Shown: positions 53,343-64,000 of the stretch, piece by piece
Position numbering within the stretch: position 1 is the stretch's first letter
Layout: each line of letters opens with the position of its first letter
Source of the DNA: Nymphalis io
Taxonomy: Eukaryota > Arthropoda > Insecta > Lepidoptera > Nymphalidae
Direction: 5' to 3'
DNA: 64,000 nucleotides
Assembly (NCBI RefSeq): GCF_905147045.1
Contig: NC_065898.1
Coordinates: 248,001 to 312,000, forward strand
Position numbers and translations under genes: made by a program
The notes under the pieces: model-generated
Database searches by the model: none
Seen by the model: only the letters and a program-made list of their open reading frames with translations
Told to the model about the DNA's origin: nothing

Positions 53343-53409
53343 TATTACACTACCCCGAGGGTTAGGGACCCTAAAAACCGTAGTACTAGTAATACCGTGT
53401 AGTGTAATA
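53343..53409. repeat. Small inverted-repeat unit
   Basis: TATTACACTAC (53343-53353) and GTAGTGTAATA (53399-53409) are perfect inverted 11-bp arms around 45 bp that include CCCCGAGGGTTAGGGACCC. Just upstream, CTCCCTAGCTTCCT (about 53271-53284) and AGGGAGCTAGGTAG (53317-53330) form another imperfect pair. It could be a MITE relic or a structured regulatory site. Confidence 0.55.
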
Positions 53410-53924
53410 TCCGCTATAGTTTGCCCGTTAAAGCATATTGGTAAAAATAAATGCTTTGTTCAATGTGTTCAAGCGTTTCGGCTGTATGAACATACATACA
53501 ACAGCCATAACAAACACATCACCCTCTCTGACGACGATGTTGGATATTAAATAACTGTAATTGAAAATACAAAGCATTTTCCAAATTACCACAAATTTGT
53601 ATTAATTTTTTGTTTAGTCTTTTAAAAACTCCCAATTTAAACTAACAAATATTAATCAAGCCAAATTAAACCTTATCACATTGCTTTTGAGTACAATTTT
53701 CGATAGCAGATATTTCCAAAAACTAATTTCTTTTGCTGTATCTCATCTCTTTCACTCGTACTCACAAAGAATGAGATGAAATTAGTTTAAATGTATTTTT
53801 TATGGTACAAAAGTTATCTTTGTTAAATAATTATTTCTATGTACTTACAAAGTACACGTAGTTTTTCGCATACGTTGCGATCAATAACAACGGAAGAGTG
53901 AAGGGAAAATCAGCCTAAGGCCGC

Positions 53925-53955
53925 TATAAATAGGGCTTCTTTTAGTTCGATGCAG
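53925..53955 (+). promoter_or_regulatory. Candidate TATA-box core promoter
   Basis: TATAAATA (53925-53932) sits in CCGCTATAAATAGGGCTTC. About 29 bases downstream GCAGATCC gives a possible but imperfect initiator at 53954. The surrounding sequence is repeat-free. No convincing first exon or protein follows, so this is a weak candidate. Confidence 0.3.
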
Positions 53956-54359
53956 ATCCAATGCTTTCGTTCGGCTGTTACCAAGCGAGCTCAGAGATCA
54001 TCAACCTTTTTTTAGGACGGCCCTGTTACTTTCACCTTTATTTTATTTCTAAGATTCTGTTTCTAAGCGACGAATTTATTTTCCTTATTTTGAATGAATG
54101 GTTTATTTGTAACAATTTACTAAAAGGGTTTGACGCAAATTAATTTAGAATATAGTACAAAAACAAACGCTGAAAATTATTTTTACAGAAAATATATTAA
54201 GCAAACATAACCTTTGTTAAGAGCACAGCGTATAAATATGAATAAAATGAATATGTGAAATATTAAGCTAATAAAAAAGGGAACACAATGATTGTCACAA
54301 ATTTTATCACACGACATCAATTGCTATCAACGTATAAAAAATAATAAATGCAAAAAGGT
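53956..54359. other. Stretch downstream of the TATA motif
   Basis: It begins with GC-balanced sequence (CTTTCGTTCGGCTGTTACCAAGCGAGCTCAG) and then turns AT-rich. The 60-codon frame from 53961 is hydrophobic and has no recognisable family. Confidence 0.3.
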
Positions 54360-54660
54360 TGGCAACGGGAGACCGATGCCATAAATGCACTCTCTAGCGC
54401 AACGGTGCTATTGACTCACTCACTACCGAAGCGAATCAAACGGCTCAAACATCAAAAACTCAGAATCGCCCTTAATACAACGGAATAAAGGCGACGGATG
54501 TACCGTTTTCTTTGTGAAGGTCGAAGGCGGTTACGCTGTTTCAGAAGTACGGGTGGACTTAACCGCGCCCGGGCGTGTGTGCGTGTATGCGAGTGTCCGT
54601 GAACGGTTAAGTGTGGCTGTGTGCGCACGTACATCGCCTCGGTCACGTAGGCTCTGGTAA
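54360..54660. other. CpG-rich unique island
   Basis: About 300 bp, visibly richer in GC than its surroundings, with many CpGs (CCGCGCCCGGGCGTGTGTGCG, GCGCACGTACATCGCCTCGGTCACG). It matches no repeat family in the window. It ends in GGCTCTGGTAATAATAAC, a possible but unproven splice donor context. It may be a promoter, 5' exon or conserved element. Confidence 0.4.
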
Positions 54661-55059
54661 TAATAACTAACGAGTTTTTAGGACTTTTAGCCGACCTACA
54701 GTTTCTTTTGTTACTGATTTGTTTTGGTGAGAATTGTTTATCATTATTCTGTTAGTTGAAACGAAATTCCTGTTTTAACATAATTATATATTAATTATAT
54801 TAAACTTGCTTTTTTGACAGAGCTTGAGTATCCAATAGTTTATTTATATATAGGCCTCGACTAAAAACACTAAAATAAAATCAAATTAAACCAAATTCCT
54901 TTCAAATTTATAGAACGTAGATTGCCCATATAAACAACGTCCTATATAAAAAGATACGACCTGACAATTCGCAAACTAGAAAAGTATTGTGTTCTTTACA
55001 AAAAACCTAAATTGTCCGTTATGCTCCTTAGCAAGTGCACATAGCAACAGTTCCCCGTC
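54661..55059. other. AT-rich stretch without gene
   Basis: Nothing recognised. Confidence 0.35.
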
Positions 55060-55200
55060 AGCTGTGTCGGAGTCGGCCGAGCGTTGCCGAAGCGGCCCGA
55101 GCGCGCCCGATTGATTCCGAAACAAGCTTTTGTTCATTCGCTAATGCTAAATTTGCCTTCGAACATGCTCTCGAATGCATTCGAATTTCGAATCAGATAA
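55060..55200. other. Second GC-rich island with TTCGAA repeats
   Basis: GTCGGAGTCGGCCGAGCGTTGCCGAAGCGGCCCGAGCGCGCCCGATTGATTCCG is followed by a run with four TCGAA units (TTCGAACATGCTCTCGAATGCATTCGAATTTCGAATC). No repeat family matches. Regulatory function is possible, not shown. Confidence 0.4.
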
Positions 55201-55780
55201 TTTAAATGCTGTTCCATTTTTAAAATAACATAATAATATTATAACAGTCTTATTTAAATACAAAATGAAGTAACCATTGTTGATTACGCTTCAAAATATA
55301 TAAATGATTATGTATAGGCTTGAGTTATATATCTAGTAGAAACGACTTGATACAAATACAACGAATTTGTTAGGATTTTGTTTAAAAACAACCGAGGGTT
55401 CCCGAAGATAATTAAGATACGAAAATTCTAATTTATTATTTACGCAATAAAGTATTTATTTACTGTTTGTGCTTTAATTAGTAAATATTAATAACTTTAT
55501 TATATTAAAAATACAGTACGACCTTATTTATGTGCGTATTTTTAAATGTGTTTTTTTTTTTTACTTAAAATTAAAATAGAATTTCATTCGCTTCATTATT
55601 TTTTGTTTATCATAATTTGAACATCGAAACGGGTTTCAAGTGAACATGTATGAATAACTTTCTTTTTAATAAAATAGGTTTTAAAATGGGAGTCGACCGT
55701 AGACTAGTTGTAAGCTTCTAGACATTTAATTCAATTTTAAATAAATTGTTTTATTATATATAGCAGTTTATTATGCCAGA
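55201..55780. other. AT-rich stretch without gene
   Basis: Nothing recognised. Confidence 0.35.
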
Positions 55781-56035
55781 GGCGAGATGGCTCAGTGCTG
55801 ACACGAGAATCTCAACTGAAATTGCGGGTTCAAACCCAGGCAAACACTATTGAATTTTCATGTGCTTAATTTCTGTTTATAATTCATCTCGTGCTCGATA
55901 AAACATCGTGAGTCTCCCAACAACCCGCATTGAAACAGCGTGGTGGAATAAGCTCCAAACTTTCTTGTTAAAAGGAGTAGGTCTTAGCCCAGCTGTGACA
56001 CTGTGTGTGGACGTTTACAGGTTGTTACTATAGTT
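55781..56035 (+). mobile_element. Near full-length SINE-B
   Basis: GGCGAGATGGCTCAGTGCTGACACG, AAATTGCGGGTTCAAACCCAGGCAAACACTATTGAATTTTCATGTGCTTAATTTCTG, TTATAATTCATCTCGTGCTCG, CAACCCGCATTGAAACAGCGTGGTGGAATAAGCTCC and CTTAGCCCAGCTGTGACACTGTGTGTGGACGTTTACAGGTTGTTACT are in full order, with a deletion after CATCGTGAG. Confidence 0.9.
55788..55837 (+). promoter_or_regulatory. Pol III A and B boxes of SINE-B
   Basis: A box TGGCTCAGTGC (55788-55798) and B box GGTTCAAACCC (55827-55837) mark the tRNA-derived promoter. Confidence 0.7.
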
Positions 56036-57339
56036 TAAGACAGAGTGCACGCCACGATATGACATGACAACCAATTGAGGAATACGCTGCCGATAGATAT
56101 ATTAGCTGCTAATATTAGGCAGGCTTTCTTTATTTACCAATCTAAAGATTTGTATCTTATTATAAGAAAAACACTCATTAATAATTCATATATATACAAA
56201 ACAATGACATAAAATAGTAGAGTTAACATGAGTTTATATTACGGGATATAAAATTTAATTGTATATATTTAAAATGTATGCGTAATCAATTTGGTGAAAA
56301 AGTAAGTTTCTAACCGGTTCCCGGTAGAATCTACATTCCGAACTTGTGGAAGTTTTACATTGTATTAAATTTTTTAGTCTACTTAAAGAGTATTTTCGTT
56401 TGCCATTAACAGCTGGTTGCTGCGATAACAGTCGCGGGTTCAATCTCGCTTACTAAATATTCGTCACGATGGGGTGACGTATCTATTATTATTTCCGTGG
56501 GGTGAAGCCCAGAACGATGGTAAAGGCAGGTTCGCTCCCTGTTTGAATAAAAAATATATCAAACGGCAAGAAAAAATGTTGTGTCCGATTGTGAAAAAAC
56601 AAAGTTTTTGTGAGATAAAATTAGGTGCAGAGCGAATTGACTGCCACACCCGGTGTTCAGTATATAAAACGTTAAAATATAATATAAAAATATAATGCGA
56701 CCGAATTAATTAAGTTATTTGCATAGTAGGTAATTAATTCCATTTCAAAATCATTATGAAAATAATATATTTTTAAGCTTAAAGTAGATTTTGGGCTAAT
56801 TTTAAAACGCAATGTATATTTAACAGTATGTATCTAAAAATAAAGTAATATATATATATTTTTTTTAATTGTTCTTTTAGTTGTTTTTTTTTTAATTTCA
56901 CACGACTGTTATCGTTAGAATCCTTACATCATCACTGGCTATTTTTTTGACAGTCATTTTCACCGTAATTTGCTATTACTGTCAATAATAATTGTCAGTC
57001 AAGTGTGTAGTTATTACAGAAACTTCGTTACGGGACCACAAAAGCGAAACATAAGAATATTCGTCACGCATCGAACCGGTTAAGAAACTAACCGGAAAGC
57101 TACTTAATTACAGGTAGTTGTATTTATTCGGCAATTTCAAGAGATGAATCGCTGATGTGTTTCAAATTTTTAATTATTCAGAATTTAATAAAAAAAATGC
57201 GATATAGTAGTTCTAAGACACGCACATGCGGTATTGAGGAAAAAAATTAAGTGGGCGTTTATCAATAATTATGGAGAAAGCAGACTTTTTGTATATAACA
57301 AGTAACTAGACATAGTTCTCCTTATCTAAAAGATTGACT
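56036..57339. other. Stretch without gene
   Basis: It includes a family E fragment (listed separately). At 56405-56455 a tRNA-like scrap (GTTGCTGCGATAACAGTCGCGGGTTCAATCTCGCTTAC) has a B-box-like core. Plus- and minus-strand frames at 56464-56695 overlap each other and look like chance. Confidence 0.35.
56298..56375 (+). repeat. Family E fragment
   Basis: AAGTAAGTTTCTAACCGGTTCCCGGTAGAATCTACATTCCGAACTTGTGGAAGTTTTACATTG matches the E motif. Confidence 0.65.
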
Positions 57340-57640
57340 TGTTGGTAGGGTTTTGTGCAAGCCGTCTAGGTAGGTATTAACAGATCATGACTTCTTCTAC
57401 CGGGAAGTAGTAATACTTAGTTTCGTTGTGTTCCAGTTTCAAGGATGAGTACATGTAACTACAAGCACTAGGGTTATAACATCTGAGTTAGCCAGGTTGG
57501 TGAAGCATTGACGATGTGAGGAATAGTTTTTATAACAATCTTACAGTGCCAATGTCTATGAGCGGTGGTACTGATGATACCACATACCATCAGCCAGATC
57601 AAATGCCAATCTGTCTTCCTATTTTAAATATAAGAAACAA
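57340..57640 (+). mobile_element. Near full-length older SINE-A
   Basis: TGTTGGTAGGGTTTTGTGCAAGCCGTCTAGGTAGGTATTAACAG through TTCAAGGATGAGTACATGTAACTACAAGCACTAGGG and GTCTATGAGCGGTGGTACTGATGATACC to CAATCTGTCTTCCTATTTTAAATATAAG keeps the order with many substitutions. Confidence 0.82.
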
Positions 57641-57715
57641 TACTATTTATACATAACTAGTACCAAGTCCGTTTTCAAGTTTTTATCTTGTGTTTGTAAT
57701 TCATCACTGTGTTAT

Positions 57716-57865
57716 GTTTGCCTCGTTGATTTAGTAGTTTTATAAGGTCTCGGATTCAAACCCTGGGTCGCGCTTATATAATATTATCGAGTGTTTCTGT
57801 CGAGAAGAAATCAGTAGCAGTCTCGAAGTTGGCAGTGCTTCGGAAAGCACGTAAAGCCTCAGGAG
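57716..57865 (+). mobile_element. SINE-D, 5' half
   Basis: TTGCCTCGTTGATTTAGTAGTTTTATAAGG (A-box region) and GTCTCGGATTCAAACCCTGGGTCG (B box) lead to GTGTTTCTGTCGAGAAG, AGTCTCGAAGTTGGCAGTGCTTCGGAAAGCACGTAAAGCC. The 3' half is missing. Confidence 0.8.
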
Positions 57866-58939
57866 GACATTCATCATCATAATTCATCGCTTGATCATCA
57901 GTGAAAAACAATCCTCATGTATCCTCATCATTGGATGAGTATACTTCGAACGTATTCTCTAATGATATGTAGATGTCCAGCAGAAAGACAATTACACGCA
58001 ATTATTCAGTATTGCATGACCGTACAGCCCATCCGTTCCCTTATACGATTGCTCGATTCTTGAGGCGTGAAAGCAAAACAAACAAACATACTTTCACATT
58101 TATTACATTAATAAGTAGGCTGCCTGTATACTGTTATTGTTATATATAAATATCAATATTATATTCAAAATAGCGATCAAAATGGAAAAGCTGACTCAAA
58201 ATAGAATATTTAATTTGAATTATTTATTAAGCAAGATATAAGCTAAACTTAGAAATAGAATTTATAAGACTGTCATGCTAATACAACTTGAATATATATA
58301 ATCGATACTTAATACAATATCATCGACATTTTTATTGAGATATTATACAAATAATATCTCCTCATCTCGGTCAGAGTAAGATAAGTATCATATATGGACA
58401 CGTTTCTTATTTAAATCATTTGGCGCAAGGACGCTTTAGTAACTAAGCCGAAAATGTACAAACTATCTGTGTTATATACAAGATACGAGAACCTCTCATA
58501 TAAACACGCAATTATAATTGCACCTATTTATATTTTAAACTGTCAACAATCAAAGTTAGGATACTGAATTAGCTCACTTTTTTTCTCTCTCTATTCCTCT
58601 CTCTTATTTATATAATAATATATTTCATATCTATATAAAATTAACATCAATAATCCAGAACATACATATTAGATTTAAAGGCAACAATGCCTCGGTAATA
58701 AAAGTGTCAAATGATTCTGTCCAAAAGAAATTCAACTCGAAGAAATCGACCACAATAGCCTCGGACTCCGTATATAAAAAAACGCAAACCGAACAATGGA
58801 CAGGTCCACATCCCTGACGTCTGTCTGTCACCCGTCACGGACGGGTCACCGTTACTTCGCTGAAGTCTAGAAACTAGACGGAACCGTTTGATAAGTTTTT
58901 ATAAGTTATCAATTAATGGTTTTGCGGGAACAGTTCGAT

Positions 58940-58946
<7 letters not shown>
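57866..58946. other. Stretch without gene
   Basis: At 58065-58125 a minus-strand scrap (GGCGTGAAAGCAAAACAAACAAACATACTTTCACATTTATTACATTAATAAG) resembles an H-element start. At 58825-58850, TCACCCGTCACGGACGGGTCACC is a small inverted repeat. No gene is visible. Confidence 0.35.

Positions 58947-58986
<40 letters not shown>
58947..58986. repeat. (TA)20 microsatellite
   Basis: An unbroken TA run of about 40 bp. Confidence 0.95.
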
Positions 58987-58991
<5 letters not shown>

Positions 58992-59117
58992 CTAGTTGTA
59001 TCGTTGGGTTTCACATACAATTAGTTGTAATAATATACGAGTTAATATATATAAAGCTATTCTAGGACTATTCGAGGATATATATATATGTCCAAGAAAA
59101 AAATATGAATTTTCTTG

Positions 59118-59145
59118 ATGGTAGGATGGTAGCGCTTTGTGTCAC
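59118..59145 (+). mobile_element. SINE-A 5' end scrap
   Basis: GATGGTAGGATGGTAGCGCTTTGTG resembles the SINE-A start. What follows is not SINE-A. Confidence 0.35.
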
Positions 59146-59234
59146 AATATCCATTGAAAACCAGCGTCTCCCTCTGCGTCTTGGAGGCTACTGTGACGCA
59201 CAGATTATTTCAGTGCCCTGCTCTAGCTTAGATT

Positions 59235-59430
59235 GGTGGCACATGAGGCAGAATTTCATCTCATACGTGTAGTTTCCTTACAATCTTTTGCTTCGCCGAT
59301 GAGCACGAGATGAATGATGAATTATCAATACTTATAACATAAAAATCTAATGTTGCTTGGCCGGATTTAACCTCGTGACCTTTCGGTTATTATAGATGTA
59401 TTTTATACAATAGGCCGTCGCAGCTTTGCA
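59235..59430 (-). mobile_element. Degraded SINE-B, 5' two thirds
   Basis: GGCACATGAGGCAGAATTTCATCTCATACGTG...GAGCACGAGATGAATGATGAATTATCAA...TGGCCGGATTTAACCTCGTGACCTTTCGGTTA...AATAGGCCGTCGCAGC is SINE-B in reverse complement up to its head. Confidence 0.7.
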
Positions 59431-60208
59431 AGCCAATAAAAGTGATTTATTTATTGATGTCTGAAACATTTAGAACGAACGAAAGTATTAAGAAACTTAA
59501 AGAAAAAATAACTTATACGGCTCCAAATTTGATGTTCCTCTGAATAGATCAAAATAGGATAAATTCTCTCCTTAATTTTTTTGGATTTAAGGATTGATTT
59601 TTCTCAGCACTAGAATATTTACGTATATTGTAAAATGTTAACTAAACATAAAAATATTAAGGCTATTATAAGGCACTGGTTTGAACCTAAGAAGCCTTAA
59701 AAACTATTATTTAAACGAATAGTACGCCTAATTTACCATAAATATTACTTACGAAAAAACTAAATTATTAATCCATTACAATACAAACATTGTACATATA
59801 GCTAAATAAAAATCGGATTATAACTTTATGTAATAACCATCGATATACAGACAAACTTCGAGCCACTTTTTGTTATAGTTAAAATAAACGATAGCGGATT
59901 TAAAAAAAAAAAAGTAAAAAGTCCAGCATTATCTAGACCGGGCCCCATAAAACTTTATGGTGTATTCACGACCCACGGGCGAGGAATAAATCTAGTGATT
60001 CTATTCAGTAAAGGGTTAGATGGAGAGATATATTGTAATGAAATTAGGTTGTTTTGTCCGTCGTTTTGTGGAGCGAATTTATGTTTTGTTTATGCTTTTG
60101 ACCATGATTTGAAGTTTCGCTATAATAAAAAACGCTGTGCGCCACTTTGGTTTTAGTAGTTCTAGGGTCCCGACACTGGACGACGAAAACACTTAAATTT
60201 GTTATTTT
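59431..60208. other. AT-rich stretch without gene
   Basis: The 77-codon minus-strand frame at 60044-60277 partly overlaps the next SINE and is chance. Confidence 0.35.
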
Positions 60209-60499
60209 ATTTTTTTTATATAGAATAGGTAGGCGGACGATTAAAGGGGCCACCTGATGGTAAGTGGTGACTAACACCCTTAGACGTTGGCATTGTAAGA
60301 AATGTTAACCATCGCTTACATCACCAATGCGCCACCTTGGGAACTAAGATGTTATGTCCCTTGTGCCTGTAATTACACTGGTTCACTCACCCTTCGAACC
60401 GGAACACAACAATACCAAGTACTGCTGTTTTGCGGTACAATATCTGATGAGTTCGTGGTATCTACCCAAACGAGCTTGCACAAAGCTGTACCACCAGTA
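60209..60499 (-). mobile_element. Near full-length SINE-A, older variant
   Basis: A T-rich tail, then TATATAGAATAGGTAGGCGGACGA...GGGCCACCTGATGG to CAAAGCTGTACCACCAGTAAA. It has the ATAACATCTTAG form and a small deletion at GCGCCACCTTGGG. Confidence 0.92.
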
Positions 60500-61477
60500 A
60501 AGCTGTTCGTAGATACCGTTGACGATGCAGATACATAATAAAGACATAAAACAATACCTAGTTGAACCGTAATTAATTATTGCAGTGAATAACATTCTTA
60601 AATATATTTGAGTGACAGACCAAGCGCTCTGATGAGACACGACTGAGACAAATCGTAGTCAGAGTTCGTTATCTGTTCTTTTGTCCTTTAAACACTTTTT
60701 TGCCTTTGAGATTAAACTATTTTTAAGTTATTATTTAAAATAATTGAAAATTCAAATTACGATAACAGTTTTAAGTGAAACGAATTTGAATTGATTTTTA
60801 ATCTATGAGAATGTTATGCTACCTACTTCAATATCACTTAATCTTAAATGGGACCCTTGTTTGTGAAATCGTTTCGTACTTGGTCGGTTTTTTATATTAA
60901 CGTCTTTTATCCCTCCCACTTTTGTGGAAGTTCTCAAAGGTTTTTATGGAATTGCCAATTTCTTTCTGTGTCGTCTTCTTTGTTCCTCATTTCCAAATGA
61001 TTTTACAATAATTTTTTACGACGAATTATATATTGGCTCCGCGCCCTCGTTGATACTTTCAGTTACATTTTGTTGAACTAACGACTTTTATTACGATCAA
61101 AACAGTTTTTTCTCTATATAAACAACCTGAATCACGTGTGGGCTTTGTATGCTATATATTCCAAGATAAGTTTTATGGACGGACGTGGTTCAATTACAGT
61201 ATTATTATATATGTTAGTATCAATATTATTAGTAGCCTCTTTATTTGCATTAAATGTTATTAATGACTTTTGTTATTGTTAATTTTGTATTCTTCAGTCG
61301 AATCGATGCTTTAGTTGGTTTCTACATTAATGATGGGAATCTACTCTGGACAGATTTCGACCGCGATAGCTATTCTTAGCTATTTGTGCTTGAAGTATTA
61401 CAATGCCACTTGATTGCACGTAAACACATATACACACTCTATTTCACTCTCACACTTCAAGATTCAAATCAAGACGA
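60500..61477. other. AT-rich stretch without gene
   Basis: Nothing recognised. Confidence 0.35.
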
Positions 61478-61668
61478 GTCGTCGGTCATCTTTACTAATA
61501 TTGGAAATGCGAAAATGAGTTAGTCTGTTTGTTAGTTACGCTTTAACGTGTTAACTACCGATCATCATGAAATTTTGCATACACGTTGTCATAGATACTG
61601 AAAAAGACATAGGGTAACACTTACTCTCTCCGCACACGGGGACGAAGCTGCATTCGGAAACTAGTACG
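61478..61668 (+). mobile_element. H-family (Helitron/LEP1-like) element, fullest copy
   Basis: TTTACTAATATTGGAAATGCGAAAATGAGTTAGTCTGTTTGTTAG, ACCGATCATCATGAAATTTTGCATACACG, GAAAAAGACATAGGGTAACAC and CGGGGACGAAGCTGCATTCGGAAACTAGTAC cover the family from start to end. No terminal inverted repeats are visible, as expected for Helitron-type elements. Confidence 0.7.
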
Positions 61669-63157
61669 GTTCGGTGGTTTTATTACATATACAGCATAAT
61701 TGGCTTATAACCAAGAGTGACATATTATTTACCGTTTAGGGAAATTTCATTATTTTTTTCAATATAGGAAGCAGGAAAAAACCTGTACATGATATACGTT
61801 CCTTACGAATACGGAAATTTGTCAACAACGGAAATTAACGAAATATAATTCTTGTTTTTTTTATCACTTGTTTTAATATTTTAAACCAATTCAGGTAATA
61901 TACCCTTAGGTATTGATGTTAAACTCCATAAAATATGTATTGTCCTTAGAAGTACAGAACAGATTTTAATCAGTTATTTACCGTCAGAGAGCTACTTTAT
62001 CCAGAAGTAACAAAGACTATATTTTAATTCAGTAATAATAAGATTTTATATGTCATCTACAAACTGAAACAGGACAGACGAGAAAAAAATGTCATTTGTA
62101 GCTTGCTCATATAATTCACGCAACTAAATCAATGCATGTCTTACCATTGCTATTTAAATCGATTAAGGGAATTAAGATATATTATTGAAAGATGATTAAA
62201 AGAACGCCAAAGAAAAATCTTGATACGGTTTGTGTGAATTATTCACGGTTCCCGCTGCGTGATCTATGCCCGGGTAAGGCATGGGGTAGAATTTCTAAGC
62301 GGGATTGTTATAATTAATAAAACATTTATGTAACATACTAATCGGCCAATAATCGACCCTTAGAGTAGCGTCGAAGGTTAGAAGAAATATGTTCTCGAAA
62401 TCTTCCTCGAATAAAGATGAAAGAATTTTACCCAGCAGTGGAACTTTATGTACTTATTTATTTATGATTCGTGATAATTACATCGATACATACACAGTAA
62501 TTTTGTTAAAAGGAATTTATTTTATGTATTATATTTTAAGGCAAATACTAACATGCATTAATTATTTGGCAGAAATACATGAGGTAATATTGTATTCTTT
62601 AAGTCTATTCCTAAATTTGACAGATATTTTGAATTTAATATATTTATTACGCAAGATAATTTTGTGATCAGCACAAAAAATGCATAAAACTTCAGCTCAT
62701 TTGGTTTAATTTAAAATTTGTAATTGGCTTATTTCCTCGCATAAAAACAGGTGAAAAAAAAAGAAAAAAAAGTGATTCGAGTAAAGTCGCTTTGCTGACT
62801 TATTATATTATTAATTTGTCTATGGCTCACCGGCTCCGTGGTCCCGTTATACTCGTCCCACCAGTTTCTTGTAACGTTAGTAGATGTTACTGGCTGCTGA
62901 ATGTGACACACAGTATTTATATTCGATCACAAGTTAAACTCGAGACAGTCGCCTATATAATATATATTTCATCTGAAAAAGTTAACAGAGCGAGTTTCTT
63001 ACCACATCTCAGTAAAATCTACATAAATTAAGTATTATAAATGATTCTTTTGTAAACTGTATTAGAAGTATAATATCACAATAACGTATTTTTTGTAAAT
63101 ACATATATAATCGTTACAATTTGCTTATTAAATAGTTTGCCATTTCCTTACTAGCTA
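61669..63157. other. AT-rich stretch without gene
   Basis: A 92-codon plus-strand frame at 62389-62667 is hydrophobic, AT-driven and unrecognised. Confidence 0.35.
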
Positions 63158-63355
63158 ACTTGGTGTGTTCTGGTTTGAAGAATGAGTGAGCCAGTTTGAC
63201 TACAGGCACAAGAGATCATTTTAGTTCCCAAAGTTGGTGGCGCATTTGCGATGTAAGTGATTGATAATAAATATTTCTGACAGTGGCAATGTCTATGGGC
63301 GATCATGATCACCAGATGGTGGATCATATATCAGTCAGCCTATTTATTAAAAAAA
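63158..63355 (+). mobile_element. SINE-A, 5'-truncated
   Basis: TTGGTGTGTTCTGGTTTGAAGAATGAGTGAGCCAGTTTGACTACAGGCACAAGAG...CCCAAAGTTGGTGGCGCATTTGCGATGTAAGTG...GGCAATGTCTATGGGCG to CAGTCAGCCTATTTATTAAAAAAA. Confidence 0.85.
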
Positions 63356-64000
63356 TAGTTGCTCTAAGGAGACAACACCGCTCAGAGAAATAATTACCTA
63401 AATTTCTAACTTCAGAGTGAAATTTATTAAATCAATTTAATTCATTTGTACTTATGAATACATGAAATTGAATTCTGCAATATTATATATGATATCTGAC
63501 TGAATTATTATTATTTATATATTTCAACAGTAGGACAGAAATACTTGCCAAATTATCTATAAACACCCCTTGACTGCGTCGTACATTTATTAAAAATACG
63601 CAAAAATAACCTCTGAGTAAATGGGAATACGGTGCATGTTTTTGTCTGAACTGATACAAGGGTGCCATCAGATTACGTCATGATTGAGCCCCTTTTTAAA
63701 TGAGAGAGATGTAAGAACGGCTTTCTCCCTCGTAGTGGAAATGTACGCGTCCTTTGTTAAGGTGATTTTGTAACGCACAAAGGATATGTAAGTCACGAAA
63801 ATGTCTGAATATAATTTACGGTACTGTACGACATACAGTCATTTTATATGTATGTATATTTATATAAGGCTTAAGTGCTATTTAAAACATTAGAGCCACC
63901 AATTCAATTATATATTTATTTTGATTTTACAGATAAACTAGATATATATATATATTTCCATAAACAGGGAGTTACATCACGCAAAACAAAAGTCTGACAA
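63356..64000. other. AT-rich stretch without gene
   Basis: Nothing recognised up to the window edge. Confidence 0.35.

Noticed and set aside
58825..58850. TCACCCGTCACGGACGGGTCACC inverted repeat
   Set aside because: Arms of only 7 bp; too short to stand out from chance.
1..64000. CRISPR array, operon or bacterial/phage island
   Set aside because: Repeats are dispersed retroelements, not regularly spaced units. There are no bacterial gene features.

Overview
The window looks like nuclear DNA of a lepidopteran insect, most likely a butterfly. The evidence is an AT-rich background, very dense tRNA-derived and A-tailed SINEs of types common in butterfly genomes, RTE- and R1-type LINE fragments, LEP1/Helitron-like fragments, and no bacterial gene organisation. 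I find no host protein-coding gene, rRNA, true tRNA gene or CRISPR array that I can defend. The only convincing coding sequence is transposon-derived. It is best read as a gene desert or a very long intron, built by repeated retrotransposition into AT-rich sequence.

Labels used for the repeats (mine, not database names): SINE-A is about 300 bp, has no tRNA head, starts with ACTGGTGGTAGGG and ends in poly(A). SINE-B is about 300 bp with a tRNA-like head (GAGATGGCYCAGTGG ... GGTTCAAACCC), the middle motif TAATTCATCTCGTGC and the 3' end CAGCAGTGGGACAT..CAGGCTGTTACT. SINE-C and SINE-D are two further tRNA-headed families. E is a short motif family (GTAGAATCTACATTCCGAACCGGTGG). H is a Helitron/LEP1-like family that starts near CTTACTAATATTATAAA and ends near CTAGT.

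Layout. 1-4.1 kb: SINE-A/C debris, old SINE-B pieces, and at 3.5-4.1 kb a SINE-A split by a SINE-B whose 5' half is inverted, with an 11-bp target duplication. 5.2-6.1 kb: a 5'-truncated R1-clade LINE with a 14-bp target duplication. 7-17 kb: AT microsatellites, degraded SINEs, a roughly 310-bp fold-back element at 14.1-14.4 kb, and RTE and other LINE tails at 15.7 and 16.8 kb. 19.6-22.6 kb: a SINE-A nested in a SINE-B, then a LINE fragment with an intact 3' reading frame. 26.9-29.6 kb: a 5'-truncated SINE-B with a 14-bp target duplication, a perfect 76-bp AT-rich palindrome fused to an RTE 3' end, and a second R1-clade insertion with a 15-bp target duplication inside a SINE-A remnant. 36.3-37.5 kb: a SINE-B with a 45-bp internal hairpin, then a third R1-clade insertion that is internally deleted (14-bp target duplication). 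38.2-40.9 kb: a head-on SINE-A inverted pair, and good SINE-D, A and C copies. 45-52 kb: mainly SINE-A copies of different ages. 53.2-55.2 kb: the region poorest in repeats and richest in local GC, with a TATA-like motif; the best place to look for host regulatory or first-exon sequence. 55.8-64 kb: more SINE-B, A and D copies, an H element and microsatellites.

Nothing here forms a gene system that works together. The value of the window is the insertion record: three independent copies of one R1-clade family outside rDNA, each with clean target duplications and a shared 3'-UTR stem-loop, plus several fold-back or inverted structures that probably arose during reverse transcription or DNA repair.
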